DNA of 64,000 nt, from positions 1,711,501-1,775,500 of the forward strand of contig NZ_CP048117.1 of the NCBI RefSeq assembly GCF_000469135.2. Direction: 5' to 3'. Numbering within the stretch: position 1 is the first letter of the stretch; every line of letters begins with the position of its first letter. This document shows positions 1 to 10,400 of this stretch, piece by piece. This DNA comes from Bacillus sp. SB49 (lineage in GTDB: Bacteria; Bacillota; Bacilli; Bacillales; Halobacillaceae). The notes beneath the pieces are model-generated. The model saw only the letters and a list, made by a program, of their open reading frames with translations, made no database searches and was not told the origin of the DNA. Position numbers and translations under genes: made by a program.

Positions 1-1
1 C

Positions 2-364
2 GGTATGGCAGCTGCGGCCATTGTAGAAATGGCAGGAGGCACTCCTTCCCAATCAGCGGAAGCGATGGCGATAACACTTAAGAATATGCTAGGTCTAATT
101 TGCGACCCTGTAGCTGGATTGGTGGAAGTCCCGTGTGTGAAAAGGAACGCCATGGGGGCATCGAACGCAGTCGTAGCTGCAGATATGGCGCTCGCAGGTG
201 TGACGAGCCGTATTCCATGTGATGAGGTTATCGATGCCATGTATAAGGTGGGACAGCGCATGCCGTCAGATTTCCGTGAAACAGCCCAGGGGGGGCTCGC
301 CGCCACTCCAACAGGAAGAGAGCTTGAAGCGAAAGTGTACGGAATCTCGTTGAAGAAAGAGTGA
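2..364 (+). CDS. sdaAA: L-serine dehydratase, iron-sulfur alpha subunit (3' end)
   Basis: This is the C-terminal 120 residues of the alpha chain of the [4Fe-4S] L-serine dehydratase, which converts L-serine to pyruvate and ammonia in the cytoplasm. The start lies outside the window. Visible family signatures are the CDPVAG and PCVKRNAMG stretches, which carry two of the cluster-binding cysteines, and the conserved tail GLAATPTGRELE. The stop codon overlaps the GTG start of recG (GTGA), so translation of the two is probably coupled. sdaAA-recG adjacency is the B. subtilis arrangement. Confidence 0.93.
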   Translation, partial: GMAAAAIVEMAGGTPSQSAEAMAITLKNMLGLICDPVAGLVEVPCVKRNAMGASNAVVAADMALAGVTSRIPCDEVIDAMYKVGQRMPSDFRETAQGGLAATPTGRELEAKVYGISLKKE

Positions 365-2406
365 AACCATTGCTGCAACAGTCTATCAGTGAAGTGAAAG
401 GTGTAGGACCGAAACTGGCAACGAATTTGAATGAATTGGGTTTGTTTACGGTCGAGGATTTATTGTTTTATTTTCCGCACCGTTATGATTCTTATGAAAT
501 TAAACCCCTGACAGAATTAGAAAACAATGAGAAGGCGACAATTGAGGGACAGGTCGTCTCCGATCCTGTCCTCAGTTTTTTTGGTAGGAAAAAGTCGCGG
601 TTGACGTTCACGTTGCAGGTGGAACAGTTCGCTGTGAAGGCTGTAATGTTCAATCGCGCTTTTGCCAAGAAACAGCTGAACCCGGGAGATACCGTTACGG
701 TGACGGGGAAATGGGACCAGCAGCGGCTGCAGATTACAGTCAGCCAGTTCAAAAAAGGCGAGTCGAAAGAACAGGAACCGATCCAGCCGGTTTATACGCT
801 GAAAGAAGGAGTCAGCTTAACGACACTCAGGAAAGTGATCCGTACAGCTCTTGATGCGTATGGGCAAGACGTTCCTGAGATTCTCCCTGAAGAGTTGACA
901 TTGGGATATAAGCTTCCGGACCGCGTACAGGCTTTAAGACAAATGCATTATCCCGACAGCAGGGTATTGCTTAAGCATGCGAAGCGCCGGTTCATCTATG
1001 AGGAGTTTCTTATCTTCCAGCTCAAAATGCAGCTTCTCCGTAAGTATCACCGGGAGGCGAGTGAAGGGCTAGTCCAGCGGTATGACAACGGACGCTTGAC
1101 GGAGTTCGTACAGGCCCTGCCATTCGAACTGACCTCGGCTCAGAAAAAGGCGCTTGCGGAAATTCTCCACGATATGAAGCATCCGCATCGGATGAACCGC
1201 CTGCTGCAAGGGGATGTTGGTTCAGGTAAAACCGCCGTAGCTGCCATCGGTCTTTATGCATCCATCACCGCCGGTTTTCAAGGAGCGCTAATGGTTCCTA
1301 CAGAAATTCTTGCTGAGCAGCATTACCAATCGCTTAAAGAAATGTTTAGTGGACGTGCCAATGTCGCTCTGCTTACAGGTTCCATAAAGGGGAAAAAGCG
1401 ACAGGAAATATTGGAGGCTGTTGAGCGGAAAGAAGTAGATATCCTGATCGGTACTCATGCGTTGATTCAGGACGAGGTCGTGTTTTCCGACCTGGGATTC
1501 GTTATTGTTGACGAACAGCATCGTTTCGGTGTCAAACAGCGGAGAGCCCTTCGGGATAAAGGTTTACATCCGGACGTACTGTTCATGACGGCGACACCGA
1601 TCCCCCGGACGCTGGCCATAACGGCTTTCGGGGATATGGACGTCAGCGTCATTGATGAAATGCCTGCAGGGAGGAAGCCGGTAGAGACTTATTGGGTAAA
1701 AGGTGAGATGACCAACCGCGTTTTAAGCTTTATTAAAAAAGAAATTGACCAGGGACATCAAGCTTATGTCATCAGCCCGTTGATTGAAGAGTCGGATAAA
1801 CTGGATATACAGAATGCTGTTGATCTCTATCATCAATTAAGTGCTGTGTTTGAACCGGATGTTTCCGTCGGCCTCATGCATGGACGCTTACATAATGAAG
1901 AGAAAGAAGCCGTCATGGAACGGTTTGCAGCTAATGAGCTGAGTATTCTTGTATCTACGACGGTGGTGGAAGTAGGGGTGAATGTTCCGAATGCGACCAT
2001 GATGGTCATCTACGATGCCGAGCGCTTCGGACTTTCTCAGCTCCATCAGCTTAGAGGCCGTGTCGGCAGGGGCTCTGATCAAAGTTATTGTATTCTGCTT
2101 GCAGACCCTAAGGGCGATGTGGGCAAAGAGAGGATGCGGATCATGACCGAAACGAATGACGGCTTTGAACTTTCCGAGCAGGATTTGAAGCTCAGGGGGC
2201 CTGGAGATTTCTTCGGCAGGAAACAAAGCGGCCTTCCGGAATTCAGAGTCGGAGATATGGTTCATGATTACAGAGCGTTGGAAACGGCGCGAAAGGATGC
2301 AGCCGATCTCGTCCTTTCTGATTCATTGGAGCGAGATCCGCGCTACCACTCTTTGAAGGAATTGCTGTATGAGGATAAGAGTATTCTTGGGAATGTATTG
2401 GACTGA
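361..2406 (+). CDS. recG: ATP-dependent DNA helicase RecG
   Basis: RecG is a superfamily 2 translocase that reverses stalled replication forks and branch-migrates Holliday junctions. The protein is 681 aa, the normal family length. An N-terminal wedge with OB fold (about residues 55-150) precedes the helicase core. Walker A GDVGSGKT is at residues 284-291, the DEQH box at 384-387 and motif III TATPIPRT follows; a second RecA-like domain carries the RGRVGRG motif. The GTG start overlaps the sdaAA stop, and no better in-frame start with a ribosome site is seen nearby. A hairpin terminator follows. Confidence 0.96.
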   Translation: MKPLLQQSISEVKGVGPKLATNLNELGLFTVEDLLFYFPHRYDSYEIKPLTELENNEKATIEGQVVSDPVLSFFGRKKSRLTFTLQVEQFAVKAVMFNRAFAKKQLNPGDTVTVTGKWDQQRLQITVSQFKKGESKEQEPIQPVYTLKEGVSLTTLRKVIRTALDAYGQDVPEILPEELTLGYKLPDRVQALRQMHYPDSRVLLKHAKRRFIYEEFLIFQLKMQLLRKYHREASEGLVQRYDNGRLTEFVQALPFELTSAQKKALAEILHDMKHPHRMNRLLQGDVGSGKTAVAAIGLYASITAGFQGALMVPTEILAEQHYQSLKEMFSGRANVALLTGSIKGKKRQEILEAVERKEVDILIGTHALIQDEVVFSDLGFVIVDEQHRFGVKQRRALRDKGLHPDVLFMTATPIPRTLAITAFGDMDVSVIDEMPAGRKPVETYWVKGEMTNRVLSFIKKEIDQGHQAYVISPLIEESDKLDIQNAVDLYHQLSAVFEPDVSVGLMHGRLHNEEKEAVMERFAANELSILVSTTVVEVGVNVPNATMMVIYDAERFGLSQLHQLRGRVGRGSDQSYCILLADPKGDVGKERMRIMTETNDGFELSEQDLKLRGPGDFFGRKQSGLPEFRVGDMVHDYRALETARKDAADLVLSDSLERDPRYHSLKELLYEDKSILGNVLD

Positions 2407-2428
2407 GAGATATGCTTTCTTCCTTCAG

Positions 2429-2457
2429 GGTTCCGGCAGACAAGCCGGAACCTTTTA
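2429..2457 (+). terminator. Rho-independent terminator after recG
   Basis: A 9-bp GC-rich stem, GGTTCCGGC (2429-2437) and GCCGGAACC (2444-2452), has a 6-nt loop and is followed by TTTTATTT. It separates the sdaA-recG unit from the fapR operon. Confidence 0.88.
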
Positions 2458-2504
2458 TTTATGAAAGAGAATCGGATGGAATTTTCAGAAAAATAACCCC
2501 CTCC

Positions 2505-2554
2505 TTGCGTAATCGGACATGGTATTATATATTACTATTAGTACCTAGTCATAA
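2505..2554 (+). promoter_or_regulatory. fapR operon promoter with FapR operator
   Basis: A sigma-A promoter is readable as TTGCGT (2505-2510), 17-bp spacer, TATATT (2528-2533). The sequence TTAGTACCTAGTCATAA (2538-2554) fits the known 17-bp FapR operator (ideal dyad TTAGTAC-N3-GTACTAA) and covers the expected transcription start. This is where FapR blocks initiation in B. subtilis until malonyl-CoA releases it. The arrangement implies autoregulation of fapR-plsX-fabD-fabG. Confidence 0.85.
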
Positions 2555-2591
2555 AGTCGAGCGTTTATGCTAGATGAACGGTGGAATCAAT

Positions 2592-3152
2592 ATGAGAAAA
2601 CCTAAGAAGATTCGTCAGGAAGAATTGAAAAATCAAATTGACCGTGTGCCTTTTATTACGGATGAAGAGCTTGCAAAAACCTTTGGTGTCAGTATACAAA
2701 CCATTCGTCTCGACCGGATGGAAATGGGGATTCCGGAGCTTCGTGAAAGAATTAAATCTGTTGCGAATCAGGAATGGAACGGTACGGTGAAAGCTCTGCC
2801 TATCGAAGAAGTCATTGGTGAGGTTGTAGATCTTGAATTGGACGACAGGGCTATTTCCATTTTGGATATTCGTCCCGACCACGTATTCTCGCGTAATCAC
2901 ATTGCGAGGGGGCACCACCTGTTCGCCCAGGCGAATTCACTTGCTGTAGCCTTGATCGACGATGAACTTGCTTTGACTGCCCGGTCCACTATACACTTCT
3001 CCCGTCCCGTCAAACTCGGGGAGCGCGTCGTTGCCAAAGCGACTGTCCAAGGAGAAGGGGAGAAGGGCAGAACGATTGTCAAAGTCCACAGCTACGTCGG
3101 TCAGGAAGAAGTGTTTGCGGGTACATTTGAAATGTACCGTTCTAAACAATAG
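2592..3152 (+). CDS. fapR: Transcription factor FapR, fatty acid and phospholipid regulator
   Basis: FapR is the malonyl-CoA-responsive repressor of fatty-acid and phospholipid genes. An N-terminal helix-turn-helix (about residues 20-45, including [12 protein letters not shown]) is followed by a hot-dog-fold effector domain with the signature [17 protein letters not shown]. The protein is 186 aa. The ATG at 2592 is preferred over the one 18 bp upstream because GGTGG sits about 7 nt before it and the N terminus ([11 protein letters not shown]) then aligns with B. subtilis FapR. It is the first gene of its own regulated operon, followed 15 bp later by plsX. Confidence 0.95.
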   Translation: MRKPKKIRQEELKNQIDRVPFITDEELAKTFGVSIQTIRLDRMEMGIPELRERIKSVANQEWNGTVKALPIEEVIGEVVDLELDDRAISILDIRPDHVFSRNHIARGHHLFAQANSLAVALIDDELALTARSTIHFSRPVKLGERVVAKATVQGEGEKGRTIVKVHSYVGQEEVFAGTFEMYRSKQ

Positions 3153-3167
3153 AAGGAGATGGAAGAG

Positions 3168-4172
3168 ATGAAACTCGTCATAGATGCGATGGGAGGCGAC
3201 CATGCTCCGGAAGCTGTCGTGAAAGGAGCCGTCCAGGCAGCTGATGCCATTGATGGACTGCACATCACGCTGGTCGGAGATGAATCGCTGATCTCCCCTT
3301 ATTTGAAGGGGCAGGAAAACGTAACGGTAATACATACGACAGAAATGATTACGGCGGAAGATGAACCTGTAAGAGCTGTTCGAAAGAAGAAGAATGCATC
3401 CATGGTTCTCATGGCGAATGAAGTCAAGGAAGGAAGGGCTGATGCCTGCATTTCCGCCGGAAATACGGGTGCCCTGATGAGTGCGGGACTATTCATTGTC
3501 GGCAGAATGAAAGGTGTGGATCGTCCGGCGTTAAGCCCGACACTTCCTACCATAGACGGAAAAGGATTCTTAATGCTTGATGTTGGTGCGAACGTTGATG
3601 CGAAACCGGCGCATTTACTGCAATATGCCGTCATTGGCTCCATTTATGCAGAACAGGTCCGCGGTTTGGAACGTCCCCGTGTCGGACTGCTGAATGTAGG
3701 TACAGAAGAAGGAAAAGGCAGCGATTTGACGAAGAAGGCGTTCCAACTGATGAAGAATGCTCCGATTCATTTTGTCGGAAATGTGGAAGCACGTGATTTG
3801 CTGAATGGTGCAGCGGACGTCGTAGTGACTGACGGTTTCACAGGGAACGTCGCATTAAAAACAATTGAAGGTACGGCTATGTCGATGTTCTCTATGATTA
3901 AACAAACATTCATGAGTAACTTTAAGACGAAGATTGCTGCCGGTCTTGCTAAAAACGATCTGAAAGGATTGAAGACACAGCTTGATTACTCGGAGTATGG
4001 AGGAGCAGGGTTGTTCGGTTTAGCAGCACCTGTGATTAAAGCCCACGGCTCGTCTAACGAAAGAGCCGTTTTCAACGCCATTCGTCAAGCTTGTCAGATG
4101 GTGGAGTTAAATGTGACAGAAACTATTGCGGAAACGCTCAAACAAATGGATTCAGAGGAGGATGAATCATGA
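3168..4172 (+). CDS. plsX: Phosphate acyltransferase PlsX
   Basis: PlsX is a peripheral membrane enzyme that converts acyl-ACP and phosphate to acyl-phosphate, the first step of the PlsX/PlsY route to phosphatidic acid. The N-terminal signature [10 protein letters not shown] and the glycine-rich [10 protein letters not shown] segment are clear, and length (334 aa) is typical. AAGGAG at 3153-3158 lies 9 nt before the ATG at 3168; the in-frame ATG at 3159 abuts that site and is too close. The last four bases overlap fabD (ATGA). Confidence 0.95.
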   Translation: MKLVIDAMGGDHAPEAVVKGAVQAADAIDGLHITLVGDESLISPYLKGQENVTVIHTTEMITAEDEPVRAVRKKKNASMVLMANEVKEGRADACISAGNTGALMSAGLFIVGRMKGVDRPALSPTLPTIDGKGFLMLDVGANVDAKPAHLLQYAVIGSIYAEQVRGLERPRVGLLNVGTEEGKGSDLTKKAFQLMKNAPIHFVGNVEARDLLNGAADVVVTDGFTGNVALKTIEGTAMSMFSMIKQTFMSNFKTKIAAGLAKNDLKGLKTQLDYSEYGGAGLFGLAAPVIKAHGSSNERAVFNAIRQACQMVELNVTETIAETLKQMDSEEDES

Positions 4173-5113
4173 AACGTATAGCAGCAGTATTCCCAGGACA
4201 AGGCTCTCAAGAGGTAGGCATGGGGAAAGCGATGTATGAGACGTACCCTTCTGTAAAGGAATTATTCGACCGTGCGGATGAAGCGCTCGGTTATTCACTC
4301 TCGACCCTCATGTTCGAAGGTCCTGCAGAAACCTTGACGAAAACGGAGAATGCCCAGCCGGCTCTTCTTCTTAATAGTGTAGCCATCCAGATGGTCTTGG
4401 AAGAAGAAGGAATAAAACCGGCGATGACGGCTGGTCACAGCCTTGGTGAGTACAGTGCGCTTGTCAGTGCTGGTGCGCTGGATCCAATTGATGCAGTGAA
4501 GCTTGTTCACGTGCGTGGAAAATTGATGGAAGAGGCTTTCCCGACGGGTAAAGGGACGATGGCAGCCGTGCTGGGTCTTGATCGTTCTGATATCGAAAAG
4601 ACGCTGGAAGGCTTCGACGGTGACCTCACGGTAGATTTAGCCAACATTAACTGTCCTGGACAAATCGTTATTTCTGGTACGAAAGAGGGCGTGGACAAAG
4701 CTTCTGAAAAACTCTCCGATGCCGGAGCGAAACGTGTCCTTCCATTGAACGTAAGCGGACCTTTCCATTCCAGATTGATGAAACCGGCCAGTGATGAATT
4801 TGCAGAGTATTTGAATCGTATAGAAGTGAAAGATGCGCAGATTCCGGTCTATGCAAATGTGACGGCAGCGCCTGTAACAGACGCTGGAACGATCAGGAAC
4901 TTGCTTGTTGAGCAATTGTATTCACCGGTCCGTTTCCATGAAATTTTAGACGCGTTCGTCGAAGAGGATGTCGACGCCATCGTCGAAGTAGGTCATGGGA
5001 AGGTGCTGAGCGGCCTTGTTCGCAAAGTGAAGCGCAGGATGAAAACGTTTAGTATCCAGGACCCTGATACTATGCACGCATTCTTGGAATGGAATAAGGA
5101 GGAGTCTTCATGA
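4169..5113 (+). CDS. fabD: Malonyl-CoA:ACP transacylase FabD
   Basis: FabD loads malonyl groups from CoA onto acyl carrier protein for type II fatty-acid synthesis. The protein is 314 aa with the N-terminal FPGQGSQ motif and the nucleophile elbow GHSLGE, whose catalytic serine is about residue 91. The conserved active-site histidine is in GPFHS. A GAGGAGG ribosome site precedes the ATG. Both ends overlap neighbours by 4 bp (plsX and fabG), so the operon is translationally coupled. Confidence 0.96.
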   Translation: MKRIAAVFPGQGSQEVGMGKAMYETYPSVKELFDRADEALGYSLSTLMFEGPAETLTKTENAQPALLLNSVAIQMVLEEEGIKPAMTAGHSLGEYSALVSAGALDPIDAVKLVHVRGKLMEEAFPTGKGTMAAVLGLDRSDIEKTLEGFDGDLTVDLANINCPGQIVISGTKEGVDKASEKLSDAGAKRVLPLNVSGPFHSRLMKPASDEFAEYLNRIEVKDAQIPVYANVTAAPVTDAGTIRNLLVEQLYSPVRFHEILDAFVEEDVDAIVEVGHGKVLSGLVRKVKRRMKTFSIQDPDTMHAFLEWNKEESS

Positions 5114-5853
5114 TTTTACAAGATCGATCGGCTCTTGTTACGGGAGCTTCCAGAGGAATAGGAAAAGCGATTGCCCTTGAGCTTGCAGCAAAAGGGGCAA
5201 AAGTGGCAGTTAACTTCGCCGGGAGTGAAGACAAAGCCGAGGCAGTCGTTCAGGAAATCCGTGAAAACGGCGGAACAGCTATTAAAATTCAGGCGAACGT
5301 GTCTGATGCAGATGATGTGAAACGAATGGTGAAGACTGTTGTGGATGAGTTCGGCAGTCTGGATATTCTTATTAACAACGCTGGCATCACGAAGGATAAC
5401 CTTCTGATGCGGATGAAGGAAGAAGAATTCGATGCCGTCATCGACACCAATTTAAAAGGTGTTTTCCTTTGTACGAAAGGTGTGACGCGTCAGATGATGA
5501 AGCAGAAGTATGGCCGTATCATCAATGTCGCGTCCATCGTCGGCGTCTCCGGAAACCCCGGCCAGGCGAACTACGTAGCTGCAAAAGCCGGTGTCATAGG
5601 AATGACGAAGTCGAATGCTAAGGAGCTTGCCGCGCGGAACATTCATGTCAACGCGGTAGCGCCGGGGTATATTGCTACGGATATGACCGATGCTTTGACA
5701 GATGAACAGCGGGAGCAGATGCTTAATCTGATTCCTTTATCCCGTCTGGGTGAAGCGAAAGATGTCGCGCGTGTCGTGCGTTTTCTTGCCTCTGAGGACG
5801 CAGATTATATGACAGGCCAGACGCTTCACATTGACGGTGGAATGGTGATGTAA
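5110..5853 (+). CDS. fabG: 3-oxoacyl-[ACP] reductase FabG
   Basis: FabG is the NADPH-dependent reductase of the fatty-acid elongation cycle, a classical short-chain dehydrogenase of 247 aa. The Rossmann motif TGASRGIG is at residues 10-17, NNAG follows, and the catalytic triad is [18 protein letters not shown] (Ser, then Tyr and Lys spaced by four). It is the last gene of the fapR transcript before acpP, which has an additional promoter in the 85-bp gap. Confidence 0.95.
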   Translation: MILQDRSALVTGASRGIGKAIALELAAKGAKVAVNFAGSEDKAEAVVQEIRENGGTAIKIQANVSDADDVKRMVKTVVDEFGSLDILINNAGITKDNLLMRMKEEEFDAVIDTNLKGVFLCTKGVTRQMMKQKYGRIINVASIVGVSGNPGQANYVAAKAGVIGMTKSNAKELAARNIHVNAVAPGYIATDMTDALTDEQREQMLNLIPLSRLGEAKDVARVVRFLASEDADYMTGQTLHIDGGMVM

Positions 5854-5886
5854 CAAACGTGGTGGAAAAGGTTATTGGATAAGTCC

Positions 5887-5915
5887 TTGCGCTTTTTCCG
5901 GCACCTTACTATAAT
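5887..5915 (+). promoter_or_regulatory. acpP promoter
   Basis: TTGCGC (5887-5892), a 17-bp spacer and TATAAT (5910-5915) form a good sigma-A promoter 24 bp before the acpP start. A separate promoter fits the high demand for acyl carrier protein compared with the enzymes upstream. Confidence 0.75.
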
Positions 5916-5938
5916 TACTGAAGGGAGGTGAGGTTCCA

Positions 5939-6172
5939 ATGGCAGATACATTTGATCGCGTAAAACAGATCATCGTCGATCGTCTCGACGTTGATGAGTC
6001 CAAAGTGGTTATGGAAGCTTCCTTCAAAGAAGATCTAGAAGCAGACTCTCTTGACGTAGTTGAGCTAGTAATGGAGCTTGAGGACGAGTTTGATTTGGAA
6101 ATTTCTGATGAAGAAGCTGAAAAAATCAATACAGTAGGCGACGCTGTGAATTACATAAGCAGCCAGTCGTAA
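5939..6172 (+). CDS. acpP: Acyl carrier protein
   Basis: This 77-aa, strongly acidic four-helix protein carries growing acyl chains on a 4'-phosphopantetheine attached to Ser37 in the signature [10 protein letters not shown]. It serves FabD, FabG and PlsX, encoded directly upstream. A strong ribosome site (GGGAGGTGAG) precedes the ATG, as expected for an abundant protein. Confidence 0.97.
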   Translation: MADTFDRVKQIIVDRLDVDESKVVMEASFKEDLEADSLDVVELVMELEDEFDLEISDEEAEKINTVGDAVNYISSQS

Positions 6173-6180
6173 GGAGAATC

Positions 6181-6212
6181 GCTGTCCGTTTTATACGGGC
6201 AGCCTTTCCTGT
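6181..6212 (+). terminator. Weak hairpin between acpP and rnc
   Basis: GCTGTCCG (6181-6188) and CGGGCAGC (6195-6202) can pair through eight positions with one G-U, followed by the weak pyrimidine tract CTTTCCTG. It could be a leaky terminator that lowers rnc expression relative to acpP. The lack of a clean T run makes this tentative. Confidence 0.35.
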
Positions 6213-6247
6213 ATTTCAGAAATTCTCAGTAAAGGACAAGGTGATTT

Positions 6248-6940
6248 ATGGATGATTTTTCGAGTTTCCAGAACAAAATTAACATAAAGTTCCGTGATAT
6301 TTCGTTACTGGAACAAGCTTTCACGCATTCATCTTATGTGAATGAGCATCGGAAAACCGACCGCGAAGACAACGAGCGTCTCGAATTTCTAGGTGACGCG
6401 GTCTTGGAACTGGGAGTATCCCAATACCTGTATCGGGAATTTCCTGATATGGCAGAGGGGGAGCTGACGAAATTCAGGGCTTCCATCGTTTGTGAAGTCT
6501 CTTTGGTAGAGTTTGCCAATGAGTTGAATTTCCAGGAGCTTATTCTTCTCGGTAAAGGAGAGGAAATGACGGGTGGACGCAACAGGCCTGCACTTTTGGC
6601 TGACGTGTTTGAAGCGTTTATCGGAGCCCTCTATTTGGATCAAGGCTATGACAAGGTCATACAGTTCCTTCAAACTTACGTTTATCCGAAAGTGAAAAAA
6701 GGTGCTTTTTCTCATGCGATGGATTTTAAAAGTCAGCTGCAGGAATTCATACAACGAGATAAGAATAGTAAAATTGAATACGAAATCGTCGAAGAAAGAG
6801 GACCTGCCCACAGCCGCGAATTTATTGCTCACGTCCGTATCCAGGATGATATCGGTGGAATCGGAGTCGGACGGACGAAAAAAGAAGCAGAACAGAAAGC
6901 TGCCCAGCAGGCGCTGGAGAATCACGGAGCGATTTCATAA
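6248..6940 (+). CDS. rnc: Ribonuclease III
   Basis: RNase III cleaves double-stranded RNA in rRNA precursors and antisense duplexes. The 230-aa protein has the nuclease signature NERLEFLGD at residues 42-50, further acidic catalytic residues in [16 protein letters not shown], and a C-terminal double-stranded-RNA-binding domain (about 155-226, ending [13 protein letters not shown]). It is slightly shorter than B. subtilis RncS (249 aa). A bidirectional terminator begins at its stop codon. Confidence 0.96.
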   Translation: MDDFSSFQNKINIKFRDISLLEQAFTHSSYVNEHRKTDREDNERLEFLGDAVLELGVSQYLYREFPDMAEGELTKFRASIVCEVSLVEFANELNFQELILLGKGEEMTGGRNRPALLADVFEAFIGALYLDQGYDKVIQFLQTYVYPKVKKGAFSHAMDFKSQLQEFIQRDKNSKIEYEIVEERGPAHSREFIAHVRIQDDIGGIGVGRTKKEAEQKAAQQALENHGAIS

Positions 6941-6990
6941 AAAAAGACCGTCCACGGCAACTCATTTCATGCCTGGCGCGGTCTTTTTTT
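6939..6990. terminator. Bidirectional terminator shared by rnc and yfkK
   Basis: AAAAAAAGACCG (6939-6950) and CGGTCTTTTTTT (6979-6990) are perfect complements flanking a 28-nt interior that can form extra pairs (CCACGGC with GCCTGG). The A tract on one side and T tract on the other let it terminate rnc transcripts on the plus strand and the convergent yfkK transcript on the minus strand. Confidence 0.85.
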
Positions 6991-7013
6991 AGCTCTAATT
7001 GGATACGGCCCTG

Positions 7014-7235
7014 TTACTTGCGGTATTGTCCGAGTTCCGTAACGAAGGCTTGTATCTCGGAGACGCTTAAACTGCCTTTCATCTCAATAATGTCATGAAG
7101 GGATTTGATTTCTTCATAATTATTCAAATCGTAGTCTTCCGGATCCATAAGGGAACGGTTGACGACTTGCAGTTTATCTGCCATGTCATGGATGATCACG
7201 GCCAGATTCTCTTGGCTGGCTTCTTGTAAACTCAA
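7014..7235 (-). CDS. yfkK: UPF0435 (DUF1128, YfkK-type) small protein
   Basis: A 73-aa acidic protein of unknown function. The middle and end (NYEEIKSLHDIIEMKGSLSV and EIQAFVTELGQYRK) resemble the UPF0435/DUF1128 family typified by B. subtilis YfkK; this is recalled similarity, not a search. It starts at TTG, supported by GGAGGAGG (7250-7243) 7 nt upstream. It is the only minus-strand gene in the window, sits between rnc and smc, and shares a terminator with rnc. No catalytic motif is evident; it looks like a small helical protein. Confidence 0.75.
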   Translation of the reverse strand: MSLQEASQENLAVIIHDMADKLQVVNRSLMDPEDYDLNNYEEIKSLHDIIEMKGSLSVSEIQAFVTELGQYRK

Positions 7236-7263
7236 GGTGTTTCCTCCTCCAGTGCGCTTAATA

Positions 7264-7304
7264 GTACTAGTACATATAATAAATCAGTTTCATCGTTTTT
7301 TAAA
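7264..7304 (-). promoter_or_regulatory. yfkK promoter with dyad at the start point
   Basis: Read on the minus strand: TTTAAA (7304-7299), 17-bp spacer, TATTAT (7281-7276). A perfect 10-bp palindrome, GTACTAGTAC (7273-7264), lies where transcription should start, which suggests a repressor site. The strong ribosome site and TTG start follow about 30 nt later. Confidence 0.55.
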
Positions 7305-7354
7305 CCCTCATCGGATAAAGAGGCGGAACCTTCCTACCGTAGGGTGTGCGAATA

Positions 7355-7363
7355 TGATAAAAT
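7355..7363 (+). promoter_or_regulatory. Candidate extended -10 promoter for smc
   Basis: TGATAAAAT is a consensus-like extended -10 element (TG-n-TAAAAT) 49 bp before the smc start. The sequence 17 bp upstream is a poor -35, which is tolerated in extended -10 promoters. With the divergent yfkK promoter upstream, this is the likeliest start of the smc-ftsY transcript. Confidence 0.45.
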
Positions 7364-7411
7364 ATACAAGTTGAGTGACAGATAGATTTGTGAAAATACA
7401 GGAGGATGAGT

Positions 7412-10400
7412 ATGTTCCTCAAACAATTGGATACTATTGGATTTAAATCATTTGCCGAACGGGTAACCGTCGACTTTGTAACAGGTGTGACTTCCGTCGT
7501 CGGTCCTAACGGCAGCGGAAAGAGTAATATAACCGATGCTATACGCTGGGTGCTTGGTGAGCAGTCCGCTCGTTCCCTGCGCGGTGCGAAGATGGAAGAT
7601 ATCATCTTTGCAGGCAGTGAGACAAGAGCGCCATTAAATATGGCGGAAGTAACTTTAACATTAGATAACACCGATCAGGCACTTCCTCTTGACTATCAGG
7701 AAGTCAGTGTCACAAGACGAGTGTATCGTTCTGGTGAAAGCGAGTTTTATATTAATAACCAAACATGCCGTTTAAAGGATATTGTCGATCTATTTATGGA
7801 TTCCGGCCTTGGACGGGAAGCTTTCTCTATCATCAGTCAAGGGAAAGTGGAAGAGATATTAAGTTCGAAGGCAGAAGAACGCAGATCGATTTTTGAAGAA
7901 GCAGCCGGTGTGCTTAAATACAAACAGCGCAAGAAAAAAGCGGAATATAAACTATCCGAGACACAAGAGAACTTGAACCGTGTCGAGGATATTCTTTATG
8001 AAATTGATGGTCAGCTGGAGCCTTTGAAGGAACAGGCGGCTATTGCTAAAGATTACTTGGAGAAGAAAGATGAATTGAAACATATAGAAATCTCCCTTCT
8101 CATCACACAAATTGAGAAGCTGCACGGAGAATGGCAGGCACTTTTGAAAGACCTCGAGAAAATCAAAGCGGAAGAGGCTTCCTTACAATTAAAGATTGAT
8201 AACAAAGAACAAACAGTCTTGAAGCAGCGGTCGGACATGCAGGCGTTGGATGAGTCGATTGAAGATCTTCAGGAAACATTGCTGGTTCTCACGAAAGACC
8301 TTGAAAATTTTGAAGGTAAGAAACAACTTATGAAGGAACGCCATAAACATTTCGAAGAGAATAAATCAAAGCTTGAAGAAGCATACGAAGACCTTTCTGA
8401 AAAACTGGAGAGGTTGAAGGTGACCGCGGAAGAAGAGACGAAGCGCCTTGAGGAAACCAAACAGATCCGTAAGGAAACGAGGCGGGAACTCAACCAAACG
8501 AACCAGGCCCTGAATAAAGATGTCAACCGGATCGAAGAACAGATCGAAGATTTGAAGAGTGAGTACATTGAACTGTTGAATAAACAAGCGGCCAAACGGA
8601 ACGAGAAGCAGCTTTTGGAGAAACAGTTAAATCAGATTCATTCCAAAAAAGGATTGCAGAACGATAAGTTTAAAGATTTAAGGGATGAACGAGCCAAACT
8701 GGAAGAACAGCTTCGGTTGACCACTTCTGAACAAGAAGAAGTTAAGAGTGAGAGGCAAAAGCTGGAATCCACGATTCAATCATTAACGGCTCAGGTGGAG
8801 CAGAGCAGAACGGCTTACCAAGAGTCGCAGGAGAAATTGTATAAAGGCTATCAATATCTGGAGAAGATGCGTTCCAAGAAAGAGATGCTTGAGGATATGA
8901 AAGAAGACTTCACCGGTTATTTCCAAGGCGTCAGGGAAGTGCTGAAGGCTCGTCAGAAAGGGCAGCTCCCTGGTGTGGAAGGAGCGGTTCTTGAACTCAT
9001 TGACATCCCCTCTGATTTAATAACGGCTGTTGAAACGGCTCTTGGAGCTCAGGCGCAGCACATCGTGGTCAAGGATGAGCGGACAGGGAGACAGGCGATT
9101 CACTGGCTGAAGAGCAACAACAAAGGGAGGGCGACGTTCCTCCCTTTGGATGCCATTCAGGCACGCTCTGTCTATGGCAAAGAAAAGCTTGGCGGTCAGC
9201 CCGGGTTTGTGGGTATTGCGGGAGAGTTAGTAAAGTATGAGGAACCTTATGCAAAAGCGATTCAGCACCTGCTCGGTCATATCGTGATTGCGGAGGATTT
9301 GAAGAGTGCCAACCAGCTTGCAAACTATTTGAACCGGAAATACCGAATAGTGACAGTAGACGGGGATGTTGTGAATCCGGGCGGTTCGATGTCCGGTGGT
9401 GCAAAGAAACAGTCCAACCAGTCCCTGTTTACAAGGGAGAAAGAACTGCAGGATCTCACAGCCAAGATCGGTGAGTATGACCAGAAGGCGAAAGACATGG
9501 AGCGGAAGGTTATGCAGCTGAAAGAGCAGCTCACCCTTCAAGAGAAGGAAGCAGCCGGACATAATCAGGAACTCTCCGAATGGAAGAGGGAAGAATATGA
9601 GAAGGCATCGACTTTGAGGGAGCTGGAACTTAAATGGAACCATCTGAATGACCAACTGCAGCTTTTCGATCAGGATCAGGCCCAGTATGATCAGGACAGG
9701 GAAGATGCCCATGATCAATTAAATAACCTGGAGAAAGTCCTTGCATCGTTAGCGGAAGAACTTACACTGATTCAGAAGAAAATCGATGAACTGACGGACA
9801 CGAAAGAACGCCAGAAGTTGGACGAAGCAAAGCTGACCAACCGAAAACAGGAGCTTGAGATCAAGCTTGCCGAACAGGAATCAGCCTATTCCAATCAGCA
9901 GGAGAAAACCGGCCGTTACTTGGAGGAGAAAGCACTCATTGAACAAGAGCTCCGTGGAAACCGTTCCTCTTATCAACAGTTGATGGAAGTTGCAGAGTCC
10001 AACCAAACGGAAGAAGAACTGCTCGAACTGATTGAGGAGACGAAGCAGAGGAAGGAAACGACTTCTGTCCTGATCCAGGAACGCCGAAAAGAACGGAATG
10101 AATACGGCTTCTCCATTCAGAGGGCGGAGCAGTTGTTGAAGGAATTAAAACGGAACCACCAGAACTTTATCCAGGACATTCAGCAGAAAGAAGTCAAAGC
10201 TAACCGCCAGGATGTAGAGCTCGAGAACATGCTTTCCTACTTGCAGGAAGAATATGTCATGACCTTTGAGAAGGCGAAACGGGAGTATGCCCCTGTAGAG
10301 GATATGGCTGCAGCAGAGACGAAAGTGAAGCTGATCAAGCGCGCCATTGAAGAATTGGGAACTGTAAACATCGGTGCTATTGATGAGTATGACCGTATCC

